From assembly GCA_025200525.1 (NCBI GenBank), contig CM045758.1, positions 59,925,649 to 59,989,648 on the forward strand: a stretch of DNA of 64,000 nucleotides, read 5' to 3'. Of this stretch, positions 22,914 to 35,049 are shown in pieces (the first letter of the stretch is position 1; each line of letters opens with the position of its first letter). The notes beneath the pieces are model-generated. The model worked only from the letters and a program-made list of their open reading frames with translations, searched no databases and was not told the origin of the DNA. Source of the DNA: Camellia lanceoleosa (lineage: Eukaryota > Streptophyta > Magnoliopsida > Ericales > Theaceae). A program made the translations under genes and the position numbers.

Positions 22914-25221
22914 ATAGTGATTACTATTTATTTCAGCTATTCATTCAAATACTATTCAATTAATGGAATGACACCGACACTAAAGATGGAGGAAAAAGAT
23001 GAATGGTCAAGTACATTTTGCCGAGCATTTGAAAAAAGTGAGTTATATTCAACATTTTAGTTAATAGGATAATAGAAAATTTTATGAGTAGAACAATATT
23101 AACTAACTTTTATTATGTAGTTCGGAGATAGGAAAAGAATCACTAGTGTATTTTACGACTTCGCATTTGTCAAAAATATCATTAAACAGTGTAATGTTGT
23201 GCTCCAAAACTATTTTTGACTAATATATTTACAAATTATGAGTCAAATTACACTTCGGTTGATCCATATTTTGTTTTGATCATTACAGTATCAATTTGAA
23301 TAATTTGATCTATATACTTTACATTTATATTCAACTTGATCATTCTATTTAAATTAAAAGTTAAAATTAACGATTTTAAAACATTCGTCAGCCTTTTGAA
23401 GTATACACGTATAAAAAAAATTAATGAAAACTCAACAATTTTAGAATCCTTATCAACCTTCTAAGGTGTGTATGTATAAAAAATTAACGAAAAATTTAGA
23501 TAGGATAACCAAATGAAATTGGATATAAAGTGTAGACTAAATTGTTCAAATTAAAACTATAAAAATCAAAATACAATTTAAATTAAATTGTAAAAGTGAA
23601 AAGTATATTTTATTCATGAATTCAACCTATAACCTTCGAATAAAATGGAGACATGCTTATTTTCTCTTATATTTTATTTTACAAAACATAGTCATGTATT
23701 GATCCAAAAATCATATTTCTTATTTTATTTTATTGTGTTAACACAATAAAATAAATATATTATAATTATTGAATCAGTCTAAAATAAATAATTTAAATCA
23801 TTAAAACAAGACTTGTGATAAGTCTCATAGAATCTTAAGTTGTCTCAATTTTAATTTCAACTTAAAATAAACCTATCCCTACTAAGATTTTGTTTTAGCT
23901 CTCATTAGACCATCTCCAATCTAGACTCATATTTTTTATCAAATTTAAATTTAATAAAATTTGGTTAAGATGGTATTCCAACCGTTTCACTAAATTGATA
24001 TTAAATGAAGGGACTCATATTTTTTTCATCAAATAAAGAGAGTGTTTAATCTTTCATCAAATTTCGTAGGTAACTGTTGGTGAACAACCAGATTTGATGA
24101 AAATTTATACTAGGTTAGACGACTGACTAGATGACTGGGCGTACGCTCGACCAAATTTGATAAAATGATTAGAACATATCATACCAAATCAAAATTCTTT
24201 TTCAAATTTAATGAAAAAATTGAGTAAATGTTGAAGAATAGTTGAGCCAATTTTGATCATATTTTATTGGTGCAAGAAGAAAAACAACAGTAATGATTCA
24301 GACCCCCACAAAACATCACCCTCACAACCTCCACTCACTTGTGATTGGTCCAAATAAGAAAGAGAAAGAAAAAAAAATAAAAAATACAAACACATCATTA
24401 GTCCACATCATTGTGGGGGTGGTGAGGGTCTCTCCAAAAAGGGGTCTCAAACATTTTTCAAAAAACAAAGCCTTCGTTTGAGACGTGGGTTGGTTTTTTG
24501 ACTATTTTAAGCTGGGGTTAAAAAATATCGTTTGGAATTAGTTTTTTTTGTTTTTTTGAATTTTGTGAGAAAAAAAGTGAAATAATTATGATTTAAATAT
24601 GACATTTTGTGTTATTAACTTTTTAACCTATTTTATTTTTTTATGATCAGTAAAAAAAAACTTATGCTAAACATAGCCAAAATTGGACTATCCTAGTTCT
24701 GGTTGCACCACAACATTTATTTATTTATTTTTTGAGATAAAATTACAAACACACCCTAAAGTTTGTTTATAAAATACTTTATAGTCAGAATTTTTTATTT
24801 TACAAAATTAATAGAAAATTTTTATTTAATAAAATTAATAAATTTTTTTTTAATTACTCTCTTATAAGTAATAATAAAATTATCTAAATTATTACTATTT
24901 TTAATATAAATAAAAATTATTAATTAATTTAATAATTTATTAATAAAAACAAGTAATTTATTATGCAATTAAAAAGTTGAAAAAGGTAGGATATAATTTC
25001 AAAACCACATAAATTAATTTATTTTAAACGAATCTAAAATGACGTATTGTTATTTAATTTTTTTTTTTTGTTGAAAGATAATACTATATGTACAATTAAT
25101 ATATTAAGTATGACTATTTTGAAAATATATTTATAATTAATTTTTTGGTTAAAAATTATAATCAATTTTTTGTAAGAGACTTCCCAAAAGACCCCTTTAG
25201 TATATTAATTGATAATATTAT
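22914..25221. other. Intergenic AT-rich stretch
   Basis: No gene is supported. 22914-22935 is the continuation of the foldback element cut by element 2. A possible MITE (GCCTTCGTTTGAGACG to TAAACATAGCC, about 24471-24680) and a degenerate relative of the 9343 MITE (25083-25215) are the only structures seen. Confidence 0.5.
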
Positions 25222-26554
25222 GGTTCTGTTTGGTAACACTTACGTTTTCAGTTTTCAGTTTATATTTACAAAAATTTAAAAAACTCAAATAAAAACTTGT
25301 TTGGTAAAATTTTTTATTTAAAAATCAGTGGTCTCAGTTTATAAATTTGGCCATAAAATGAAAACACAAAAAATGTGTTTCCATTTTGAGTTTTTAGTTT
25401 TTTTTTTTTTTACTACCCAACACTAGCCACCACCCGTTACCATTTTCCACCACCGTCTTCCGCCACCACCACCCACCACCACCTGCCACCACCACCACCA
25501 CCCACCCCCCACCACCACCTGCCACCACCACTCACCACCCATTTGCCACCACCACCCGCCACCACCCACCTGCCACCACCACCACCCACCACCCACCTGC
25601 CATCCACCCACGACCCGCCACTACCATCCACCGCCCGCCACCACCACCCGCCACCTACTTGCCACCACCACTTACCACCCACCTGCCACCGCCATCCACC
25701 ACCAGCCACCCACCACCACCACCAGCCATCCACCTGCCACCACCACCCACCACCACCATCACCCACCACCCACCTGCCACCCACCTACCGCCACCACCCG
25801 CCACCGTCAACCACCCACCCACCCCCACCACCACCACCACCACCCGCCATCCGCCATCCGCCACCCGCCACCATTACCACTACCACCACCAACCCACTCG
25901 CTACCACTCACCACCCGCCACCGTCACCCACCCACCCACCATCACCACCCACCTGCCACCACCACCCACCACCCGCCACCGTCATCCACCCACCCATCAC
26001 CACCACCCGCCACCTACCCGCCACCACCACCACCACCTGCCAACCGCCATCCGCCACCCACCACCCGCCGCCACCCACTCACACGCACCCACCACCCGCC
26101 ACCACCCACTGCCACACCCACCACCCGCCATCACACCCACCCACCTATCACCACCACCCGCCTCTACCCGCCACCACTACCTGCCAACCGCCATCCGCCA
26201 CCCACCTGCCACCACCACCCACCACCCGCCACCACCACCACTACCTTCACCCACCACCACCACCGCCACCCACCCACCCACCCACCACCACCACCCACCC
26301 GCCACCACCCATCACCACCAGCTACCCACCACCCACCGTCACCACTTTCCACTACTATCTTCCGCCGCCACTTGCCACCACTTGCCATTTCTCACTCTTT
26401 TTTATATTTTTATATTTTTTTAAACATTTTGTCAATTATCAAACGCGTTTGTAGTTTATGTTTTTCTAAAAATAAACAAAAAAAATAAACAAAAACCAAT
26501 TTATAAAATTTTTGTAAATATAAACTGAAAACGTAAACGTTACCAAACACACCC
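25222..26554. mobile_element. MITE-like element carrying a large C-rich minisatellite, TSD TAT
   Basis: About 50-bp terminal inverted repeats: left GGTTCTGTTTGGTAAC, then ACGTTTTCAG and TTTATATTTACAAAAATTT; right the inverse, ending GTTACCAAACACACCC. TAT flanks both ends (25219-25221 and 26555-26557). Between them lie about 950 bases of C-rich minisatellite. The GTTTGG ends relate it to the other MITEs in this window. No transposase is present. It would need one in trans. Confidence 0.75.
25425..26385. repeat. CCACCACC/CCGCCAC minisatellite, about 950 bp
   Basis: Irregular units of CCACCACCACCCGCCAC and CACCTGCCA type make the plus strand almost only C and A, with few T and G. The complement is rich in GGTGG and GGG runs. 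Long open frames on both strands (for example 25543-26454, rich in Pro, His and Thr) come from the missing stop-codon letters and are not called as genes. Confidence 0.95.
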
Positions 26555-26715
26555 TATATAATTTGAGAGAAATTTTTAATATTTGTAATGTGATGTCCTT
26601 TGTGCGGGAGCGTAAAATTCGAATTTTGAAATCATAAATAGAGTCGGTTTGGAAAGCTTCCACATTCAGTAATTGAATCCTACCAGGATCCTAATAATTC
26701 ACATCCCTATATCTC

Positions 26716-26887
26716 TATAAAAAGCATTCTAGGGTTTGTGTGCATGAGAAAGAGAGAGCGCTTCAAAGGACCCAAACCCCATCTTGTGTTGCTCTGTGGG
26801 TTTGGTGTGTCCCCAATGGTGTTCAAGATATGGGACTAGGGTTTGTGAAAGAGAGATTCAAGTGTATTTGGCAACTAAAAGCATTGG
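26716..26887 (+). promoter_or_regulatory. Candidate promoter and first (leader) exon of the SUVH gene
   Basis: CTATAAAAAG at 26716 is a good TATA box, followed by TTCTAGGGTTT, common near plant start sites. An exon could end at 26887 before the donor GTAAGT (GG-GTAAGT). The only strong acceptor before the SUVH ATG is TTTTTTCTTAG at 31902-31912. An upstream ATG at 26740 would, if so spliced, open a reading frame that stops at about 31920, before the main ATG. It could also be the start of an unrelated transcript. Confidence 0.35.
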
Positions 26888-27887
26888 GTAAGTTTTCTTC
26901 TTCAATTGTTCTGTGCTTTCAATCTATGAAGTCTGAATGTTGATCCCCCAACTAAGTTATTTATTTATTTATGTTTTTGTACTTCAATCTTATGTTCTTT
27001 TTGCATCCCTAACCATTATTCTAACTTTTTTGTGATTACTAATTTATTTATAAGAATTGAAGAGAAGCTATAAGCCTCCACAATGTTGGGTTTTTTCCAC
27101 TAGTCACAATCTTGAATGGGGCCACATCCATTTACACATTGAAACCCAAAAAAAAAAAAAAAAAAAAAAAAAACACTATCTTGATGAGTAAGACATACTG
27201 TATTAATCTTTTATATACTGTAGATAGATAGTGGCGCTAGATGTGTGTTTATTTATTTATTTATAATTATTTTACAACACATTGTTTACAAGAAACACAC
27301 TATCTCCTTTCTCTCCCAAATAAAAATTAGGAAAATTGATTATTTATGGTGATTCAAACAAAAATTGGAGATGATTTATAAGGATTTATGTTAAAATTGA
27401 TATATTTTTATTTGTTATTATTTGTGCTAAAATTACAAGAGTTACATCACTATTGTGTGTCGAGTTATTCTACATTGTTATATAATTTTGATTTGTTAAT
27501 TAATTATTTGTAATGAAAATTCAAGTTTTTATGTTTAATATTTGCTCAAAAATATTTTTACCTTATTGTTGTTGATTACGAGAATAAAAAAAATTGAGAT
27601 TTTAATTAATAGATGGTGCTACTGACTGTAGAGTACGAACATATGACTTGAAGTACCCTAAACTAGGGGTGGGGATGATTTGTCCATCTTACCCATCCCA
27701 AGTTGGGATTGCTTTTTAGACCCTTCTATTAAATGGGTTGGGCTTGTGATTGTTTCTTGTGACCTAGTTTGGCTTGCCTAGACTCTATTATTAATGTATA
27801 TTATATAAATCATGAACATGTATTTTTTATTTGTATAATTTACTTAGTTTTATTATTGTTTAAAAATATGCATTTAAAATATATTTA

Positions 27888-28027
27888 GGCCTCGTTTGGC
27901 AACCTTTACTTTTAGCAAAAAAGTCAAAAAGTCACTATAAGTTGTCACATCACTCTCTCTATTTTTCTGCACATCTTTTCGTGAAAAGTCAAAAAATTAC
28001 TAAAATATCCTATTCCCAAACGAGGCC
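27888..28027. mobile_element. Tourist-like MITE, 140 bp, TSD TTA
   Basis: Perfect 12-bp ends GGCCTCGTTTGG and CCAAACGAGGCC, with TTA at 27885-27887 and 28028-28030. The ends are identical to the element at 9689; the interior has AAAAAGTCAAAAAGTCAC. Confidence 0.85.
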
Positions 28028-28582
28028 TTAATTTCATATTTAGGATATGATGGTTAAATATTAAGTTTGTATCTATTCATTACAAATTTATTAATTTTTA
28101 ATTTTATAATATTTATTTTTAGTTAATATATATTAAATGGATTTGTTATTATAATGCCATTCAAGGTTGGGGCTGGGAGAGATTGAATGTTCAAAACTTG
28201 AGCAGGGCTTGGCTCGGGCACAATAGTTTTTTTTTTGTATTTTTTAACTTGGGTCTAGTTTGGTTCTTGTCCACTCCCTCCCCAAATGCAACATCAATAT
28301 TTGAATCTTGAGCTTGATCAAGGGTAACTAAGCCTTGAAACAAATCTACCTTCTCTGATCACTCGGTACTTTTGGCATTTTTCCTTCTCCCCTACATTTC
28401 TACTAGGGGTGCACGAAATTCTTAAAAAACTTGAAAATCGAATCAACTTGACATTTATGGATTGCTTTGTTTTGGTTTTTTCAATATATGGATTTGATTT
28501 TTGGTCTTAAAATCATCAATCTGATAGGATTCAGTTTGGTGTTGGTTTAGGTACCTAAATTGAACCAACCTGAGACCTGAAC

Positions 28583-28823
28583 ATATATGTTTGGGAAGAG
28601 TTTTTTTTTGTTTTTGTTTTTTTAAATAGGTTAAAAAACCAAAAAAAAAAACAAATCCAGACAAAATATCACATCAAATCCATAATTATTTCACTTTTTC
28701 TCTTACAAACATTACATTTAACTACAAAAAAATCCAACTATCTTTCCAAACACGAAAATTTTTTTCTCCAAAAATAATCAAAAACTAAAAAAACCTACTA
28801 AAATAACAACTTCCCAAACACCC
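28583..28823. mobile_element. MITE-like inverted repeat
   Basis: Left ATGTTTGGGAAGAGTT pairs with right AACTTCCCAAACACC. The interior is A/T-rich with no coding potential. Target duplication not resolved. Confidence 0.5.
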
Positions 28824-29174
28824 ACATTGTATAAAATTCTATTGATGTTCACATATCTTCATGTGATTGGTTTATTGCAAATACAAAGGTGGACTTGATT
28901 GCACTTGATCATTTCATATATGACAAAAGTTCAAGCTCCTTAAAATTCATTCATTACCTTCATCCAAACAACTCATTTACGTAAACTAGATAATCTATTC
29001 ACATTTTTTTCACATTGGCTCATTAACAGTTAACATAACATGAGTATTCAGAGGTAGCTCAAACTTACTTAAGGCCATAGGCAAAAAATTTAAGTTAGAT
29101 CATTTATAAATTTACATGGTAATTCTTTATTTCAAAATTACAAGTTTTACTAATTGATAGAGTTACAATTTAAT

Positions 29175-30570
29175 TTTTTGGTAAATTTCACTTTACCCCT
29201 TTATGATTTGGTCAATGTGCGGATTACCTCCCTGTTATTTGGAAATAACTACATAACGATAATCCCCATGTGGTTTGTAGACTAAAGCGCATTGTTAGCT
29301 TTTTTGTAATGGGACGTGAGAACCACTCACCTATGTGGAGAGGAGGTTCATTTTCAAGATGGAAATACCCCTTACACAACTTCAAATTTATTAGAAATGC
29401 CATTCTTTTTCCTTTCTTTTCTCTATGCTTCATGTTGTCCATAGCCATCAATACCTCCTATACTTGTTGGAAAACATTAGAATAACCCTTTGGCCCATAT
29501 AAATGCCCCTGTTGGGTTGTAAAATGAGCTCACATCGTTGAATGTTATCATCCACAACCCCCGTTTCTTTCTCTACGGTTATAAAAGTAATTCTAATTTT
29601 TTTTTTTGATAAATAATAAAAGTAATTGTAATTTAATTATGATAATAGTTATATATATATATAAATGGCTATCATGGGTTAAAATGTGATGTTGAACTTA
29701 TTGTAATTATTCATATATATACACATACATAGCTATTGCTCATATTTTGTTTGTTTGTTTTTTATATTTTTTTATAGCAAAGAATAGTTAAACTAGTTGT
29801 TGAACACTTTGCTCTAAGTCAAAATTAAATATAAAAATAAATAAATATTACAATGGGTGCAAGCAAGGTTGTTAAAATTGGGATTCTAGGTAGGATCGGT
29901 GAGAGGGTCTCGTGGATCGGATCGAGGATTGTAAGATCATACTTTATATTAAAATAAGGTAAGAATACAAATTAGAATTATATATATTGAAAATAAGGTA
30001 AAAAATTACAAAATCAACAATCCTATGTACAATCCTACACTATCCTACTTGCGATCTTGTTATAACAGTGATAACTACAACGATCTAGATCGTTTTAGCA
30101 ATGGATCGTGATTCTAATAACCATAGGTTTGTGATAAGATCATTCGAAACTCATGATTTGATAGTGTTTGTTGTGGGAATGGGTTGCATCAGGTGGAGGT
30201 TGGCAACCATGGAAAACAAAGACTTTAAATTAAAAAGTAAAATAAAATAAAATTTTTAGTCAGTGCAAATTTGTGATTAGGTTGTTGGGAAGTTGTGATT
30301 GGGTGGTAGTGGTCGTTTGGTGAGAATAGGTTGTGTGGAGTGAGGGTTTGTAGCCATGGAAGGAAGAGGGGAGTACATATATATATATATGTTTGTATAG
30401 GTTTAATTTTGAAGAAAGGAGGAAGAAGAGGGCATAATGGTCAATTCATATGTTTTGTTAATAGAAGTTAGTGTACATTTTAGTCTACATACTCACTGGG
30501 GTTATGTGGTTATTTCTACATGACAGGGTGGTGATTTGCAAATTGACCAAACCACATTAGACTGGTCCCA
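29175..30570. mobile_element. 1.4-kb element with ~100-bp terminal inverted repeats
   Basis: Left end: GATTTGGTCAATGTGCGGAT, CTCCCTGT, GAAATAACTACATAAC and TTTGTAGACTAAA. The same blocks occur inverted at 30460-30560 (TTTAGTCTACAT, GTTATGTGGTTATTTC, GACAGGG and AATTGACCAAACC). The interior has no transposase. A smaller inverted repeat (GTTGTTAAAATTGGGATTCT at 29873 with GATTCTAATAACC at 30110) lies inside. Possibly a non-autonomous MULE. Confidence 0.6.
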
Positions 30571-31950
30571 ACTTTGCATATCAGCATTTTGATCGTCAAC
30601 CCGCGTTACTTTGATTGACCTGACCGGTCTCATAATGGACTCAAGCCAGCTGGCTCCCAACTAGCCCTGCTTGGTCACTCAACCGAACCGTTTGCAGAAT
30701 GGGTGCGAGCCCACCAAGCTCTTGACGACCTATTCTTGAGCTTAGGTCCATTGCGGGACTTAGGCACAACCCGACAGCTCAACGACCCATGTCTGCCCAG
30801 TCATAATTGCTCCCACAATAATATTTTTATATTAAATTAGAGCAACCCAAACTTTTTTAGATAAACTAGGCTCGTGCTTGGACAAGCAAGTTTGAGTTTT
30901 GTCCAAGTTTATATAAAAATAATATGATAATGGCATTATAAAAATATATACTACCTTAATATGTTTTTTTTGTTTAAAATGGTATATTCAAGACTTACTA
31001 TATTATTCTATATTGGTTTTATGTATAATTTTTTAATATGTATATAAATTACTCTTTTTAAATATTTGGTCATAAGAAACATATAATATTATCTTTTCAG
31101 ATATGAATTGTCACAGTTGTATCGAGTTTGTGAGTTTAAGTCTCGTGTAGCGTTGAGGTTAGAGTAGGTCTTTCTAAGTTAGCGTAGGTCTTTCTCTTGA
31201 CGTAACAATAATAATTGTCATTAGCAAAAATAATTTTTATGAAAATAATTTTTGAAAATAACTTTTATGATTTTTTTTTTTAATTTAAAAAAGTACACAA
31301 ATTCAAAAATTATGTACCGCCTGTCTTTTCTTTTTCGTTCCTCCCTAATCTTTTCAAATTTTCTCATACTTCTGCACTGCATGGTGGCTGTTAGCAGTAG
31401 CAAACACTATCACATTTCAATGTGAATAAGGTGATTCAAGTAAAATTCGCTTATGTTTTCCTTTGCTTTTGTTTCCAAAAATGAAACACCCTTCTCAAGT
31501 AAGCCAAATAGTTCTTATTTAAGCCTTAATATTGAGTTAATTTCTTCTCTTGAATACTTTGCTTTCCTCTTAGTTTTAACATTACTTGTTCTTATAGTAT
31601 TATCTATCGCTGCTTTTCTTTTAGTGAGTAGAGTTTATTTTTCCTTTATTTTTTTCTGCGTTAATCTGCATATGGATTTATCTTTCTTGTGGTTCTGGGA
31701 ATACGTATAAGATGTAAATGTATATTTCTGATTCATTGTGTTTGTTTTCCATAGCTCTTGGGTAATTGTGTGTTTGTGTGTCCTCTCTTTATTAATTCTA
31801 GCTGCATTTGTGGGTTAAAGTAAACATATACAAGTGTCGTGTTTTTGGTTCAATTGTTGAAATAATGTAATGTGATAGTGATTTTTTTTTTGTTTTTTTT
31901 GTTTTTTCTTAGTTCTTGGATAATTGCCCTTGTGTATTTGGGTGAATTTC

Positions 31951-34900
31951 ATGGAAGTTAAAATGCCAACAATGAGTTTGTTAACCGATCTTTCTAGTCT
32001 TCCCCCAAAAAGACAATTTGACCATAGTGGATGTCAGTATTGGGGTTTCCCCCCAAATTTCAAGCGTCCAAAGTTTGATGCGATCCGTGATTTTCCCAAA
32101 CATTTTGGTGCTACTGGAAATTCTAAAATTGGGGAAGAGTGGGTTGTATCTGTCAAGCCATCCGAAATTTCAGTAACAAGTGATATGAAATCTGAGTCTA
32201 CTGAGCCAATGGTGTCATCACATGATAATGTTGAAGAACTGCCAACATTGAGTTTGTTGCCTGATGAAAGGCCTCTTTCTAAGCTGCCCGGGAAAATACT
32301 ATTTGATCTTGGTGGGTGTCAGCGTAGAGGTTTTCCACCGAACTTCAAGCGGCCAAAGGTTGATGTGATCCGTGATATTCCAAGACGTTGTGTGCTTACC
32401 CCTCAAATCACTGAAAAACCAAGTGAATGCATCTCAGTTGTGGCAACCACTGGAGACTCAAAAGTTGGGGAAGAGGGTGCTGTTGTACCTGTCAAGCCTT
32501 CAGGAATTTCAAAACCAAGTGATGTGAAATCTGAGTCTACTACAGCAGCGGTTGCTGGTGAAAAGGTGGTGTTAAAAACCCCAGATGACCCTAAATTGAC
32601 CAATGTAACAGAAAATCTTGCTGAAGCTAAATCAATTGATACTTTGGATATTTTAAAATTATTGTCTCTACCTCGGCCACTTGTTCGAAAATATCCTCCC
32701 CTAAAGATCCGGAAAGGGATTCCCGTCTATCGTACATATCCTCCAGGTTGTCGAATGCTGAATCATGCTTCCAAATCTAAGATTTTGGTGAATAAGTCTA
32801 GTGTGGAACACAGGCCACTGGTGGAGACAACAACTGTCGGGAAACAATTCGAAGTGCAAATTCTAGATGTGCATGGTTTTGAGAGGAATCTAGAAGTGAA
32901 TGCTTTAAAAGAAATGGCAGACAAAGTTCAAGCCAAATCTACACAGATTATTGGCAGTGAAAGTTGCAAACAAATCCAAAGCAGAACATCTTCTGAATTT
33001 AAAGTGAAACAAGATAATAAAGTGGAAACCAGCAATGTATCTCCTTCAGAGATTATTTTGTTGCCTCCAGATTCTATGTGCCAGACTGTCAATACCAAAA
33101 TCAAAGAGGACAATGGTTTGGTTGGAAGAATGGGGAAGGAACTTGAAGAATACTGTGAGGACACGGATGCTAAGGATGGAAGTGATATGGTGATATGGTC
33201 ACAAGTAGCACAACATTTTGATCTGAAGCCTCTTTCTTGTGATTGGGCAATTGCTAAACAGGAAGGAGAATGGGTCTTTAATTGTGAACCTCTTGAAGCT
33301 ACATCCGGATACAAAATTCAGAACCATGAGGTTTATGATGCAGGTGAATCTAATTATGTTTTATTGCAGAATCAGGATATAGCAGAAGCTTACAAACAGG
33401 ATTATACAAAGGAGAACTCTCTCTTTCTCAGTGAAGAAGCTGCTAATCAATATGAGGACACACCATTTGATGATAAAGAAAACCATAAACATATTGTGGC
33501 CAAAGAATCAAATGTTCTTAGCATAGTTCCATTTGATGACATCCAAGCAATTGATAGTCAGAATAAGGTAAGGGAGGCACTGGATCTGTTTGATGAGATA
33601 TTTACAAAGATCTTGGAGGAACATGAAGCAAAGTCAAAGGAAAAAGGAAATGCTGCCAAGCAGATTCATGTGGAAGCAGCAAATCTTCTTAAAAAGCAGC
33701 AAAAGTGGGTTAATACTGAACGGTTATTAGGACCTGTCCCCGGTGTTGAAGTTGGTCATAAGTTTCGATTTAGGGCTGAACTTCTTGTTATCGGGCTTCA
33801 TCATCAGTTTCAGTCAGGTATAGATTACATGAAGAAAGATGGGAAATTTTTTGCCACAAGCATTGTTGCCTCTGGTCGTTATGCCAATGATGTAGGGTCT
33901 CCTGATGTTCTGAAGTATTGTGGCCAAGGTGGAAATCCAACGTCTGGATGTAAGGAGCCTAAAGATCAAAAACTTGAACGAGGTAACCTTGCCTTGAAAA
34001 ATAGTATGGATGCAGGAACACCGGTAAGGGTTATTCGTGGTCGCCAAAATTTGAAATCTTCGAATATTCTTGGTAGATACGTCTATGATGGGCTGTATAT
34101 TGTGGTTAGTTGTAAGCAAGAAAGAGGGGAATATGGCAAATTGGTTTTTATGTTTCATTTGAATAGAATACCTGGGCAACCGAAACTGACTCCAGAAATA
34201 CTTAGCATGTCAGCAAAGTCTAAAGTACGCAAGTTACCTAGTGGGGTTGATGATATTTCTCAAGGGAAAGAGAAGATGCCCATTCATGTAGTCAACACCG
34301 TGGATGATGAGAAACCTCCACCATTCGTCTACATTACCAATATGATATATCCCGAGTGGTATAACCGTGCTATTCGTATTGGTTGTGATTGCAAAAATGG
34401 ATGCTCATATTCTAAGAAATGTCTTTGCACCATCAAGAATGGAGGTGACAATCCATTCAATTGTAATGGCGCTATCGTTGAGCTAAAGCCTCTTGTTTAT
34501 GAGTGTGGTCCATCTTGCAAATGCTCTTCTTTTTGCAAGAATAGAGTTAGCCAACATGGTATCCGATATCAATTAGAAGTTTTCAAGACTGAATCACGGG
34601 GATGGGGTGTTCGATCTCGCAATTACATTTCGTCTGGAAATTTTATTTGTGAATATGTCGGAGAGTTGCTCCACGACAAAGAAGCAGAGCAAAGAGGTGA
34701 TAATGATGATTATTTATTTGATATAGGACATGGAAATGATGATAAGTTTCCCCAAGATGAAGCTTTGGATGATGACGGCTTTACTATTGATGCAATGCAT
34801 TTTGGGAATGTGGGAAGGTTCATCAACCATAGTTGCTCTCCGAACCTTTGCGCCCAAAACGTCCTTTATGATCATGATGACAAGCGTATGCCTCACATAA

Positions 34901-35049
34901 TGTTCTTTGCTACTAGAGGCATATTTCCTTTACAAGAGTTGACTTACGATTACAACTATAAGTTGGATCAAGTTCGTGATGTCAATGGCAATATAAAGAA
35001 GAAGAATTGTTATTGTGGTTCTCTCGAGTGTTGTGGGAGGATGTATTGA
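31951..35049 (+). CDS. SUVH5/6: SUVH5/6-type histone H3 lysine-9 methyltransferase
   Basis: An uninterrupted frame of 1032 residues. An in-frame TTG at 31924 extends it upstream but is not a plant start, so ATG 31951 is chosen. Residues about 593-740 form an SRA (YDG) domain that binds methylated DNA (GPVPGVEVGHKFRFRAEL to GRYVYDGLY). Residues about 809-865 are a Cys-rich pre-SET (IGCDCKNGCS, CKCSSFCKN). SET follows (about 868-1005) with RFINHSCSPNL near 955 and the catalytic YDYNY near 999; post-SET CYCGSLECCGRMY ends the protein. SUVH proteins deposit H3K9me2 in the nucleus and so support CHG methylation and transposon silencing. The N-terminus repeats a ~95-residue block holding GFPPNFKRPK. 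The CDS has no intron, usual for SUVH. It is longer than the ~790 residues of the Arabidopsis members. All key residues appear intact. Confidence 0.95.
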   Translation: MEVKMPTMSLLTDLSSLPPKRQFDHSGCQYWGFPPNFKRPKFDAIRDFPKHFGATGNSKIGEEWVVSVKPSEISVTSDMKSESTEPMVSSHDNVEELPTLSLLPDERPLSKLPGKILFDLGGCQRRGFPPNFKRPKVDVIRDIPRRCVLTPQITEKPSECISVVATTGDSKVGEEGAVVPVKPSGISKPSDVKSESTTAAVAGEKVVLKTPDDPKLTNVTENLAEAKSIDTLDILKLLSLPRPLVRKYPPLKIRKGIPVYRTYPPGCRMLNHASKSKILVNKSSVEHRPLVETTTVGKQFEVQILDVHGFERNLEVNALKEMADKVQAKSTQIIGSESCKQIQSRTSSEFKVKQDNKVETSNVSPSEIILLPPDSMCQTVNTKIKEDNGLVGRMGKELEEYCEDTDAKDGSDMVIWSQVAQHFDLKPLSCDWAIAKQEGEWVFNCEPLEATSGYKIQNHEVYDAGESNYVLLQNQDIAEAYKQDYTKENSLFLSEEAANQYEDTPFDDKENHKHIVAKESNVLSIVPFDDIQAIDSQNKVREALDLFDEIFTKILEEHEAKSKEKGNAAKQIHVEAANLLKKQQKWVNTERLLGPVPGVEVGHKFRFRAELLVIGLHHQFQSGIDYMKKDGKFFATSIVASGRYANDVGSPDVLKYCGQGGNPTSGCKEPKDQKLERGNLALKNSMDAGTPVRVIRGRQNLKSSNILGRYVYDGLYIVVSCKQERGEYGKLVFMFHLNRIPGQPKLTPEILSMSAKSKVRKLPSGVDDISQGKEKMPIHVVNTVDDEKPPPFVYITNMIYPEWYNRAIRIGCDCKNGCSYSKKCLCTIKNGGDNPFNCNGAIVELKPLVYECGPSCKCSSFCKNRVSQHGIRYQLEVFKTESRGWGVRSRNYISSGNFICEYVGELLHDKEAEQRGDNDDYLFDIGHGNDDKFPQDEALDDDGFTIDAMHFGNVGRFINHSCSPNLCAQNVLYDHDDKRMPHIMFFATRGIFPLQELTYDYNYKLDQVRDVNGNIKKKNCYCGSLECCGRMY

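Larger units (their letters stand above)
26888..31912 (+). other. Probable 5-kb leader intron or intergenic stretch before SUVH
   Basis: No coding sequence is recognised. It contains poly-A (27146-27172), MITEs at 27888 and 28583, a 1.4-kb inverted-repeat element (29175-30570) and many AT tracts. The donor at 26888 and acceptor at 31911-31912 fit intron borders, but only transcript reads could show that it is spliced. Confidence 0.35.

Noticed and set aside
25543..26454. 303-residue open frame rich in Pro, His and Thr, with overlapping frames on both strands
   Set aside because: It lies entirely in the CCACCACC minisatellite. The lack of T/G/A combinations needed for stops explains all overlapping frames.
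31924..31950. Nine-residue N-terminal extension of SUVH from a TTG
   Set aside because: Non-ATG start just after a likely splice acceptor; ATG 31951 is the normal choice.
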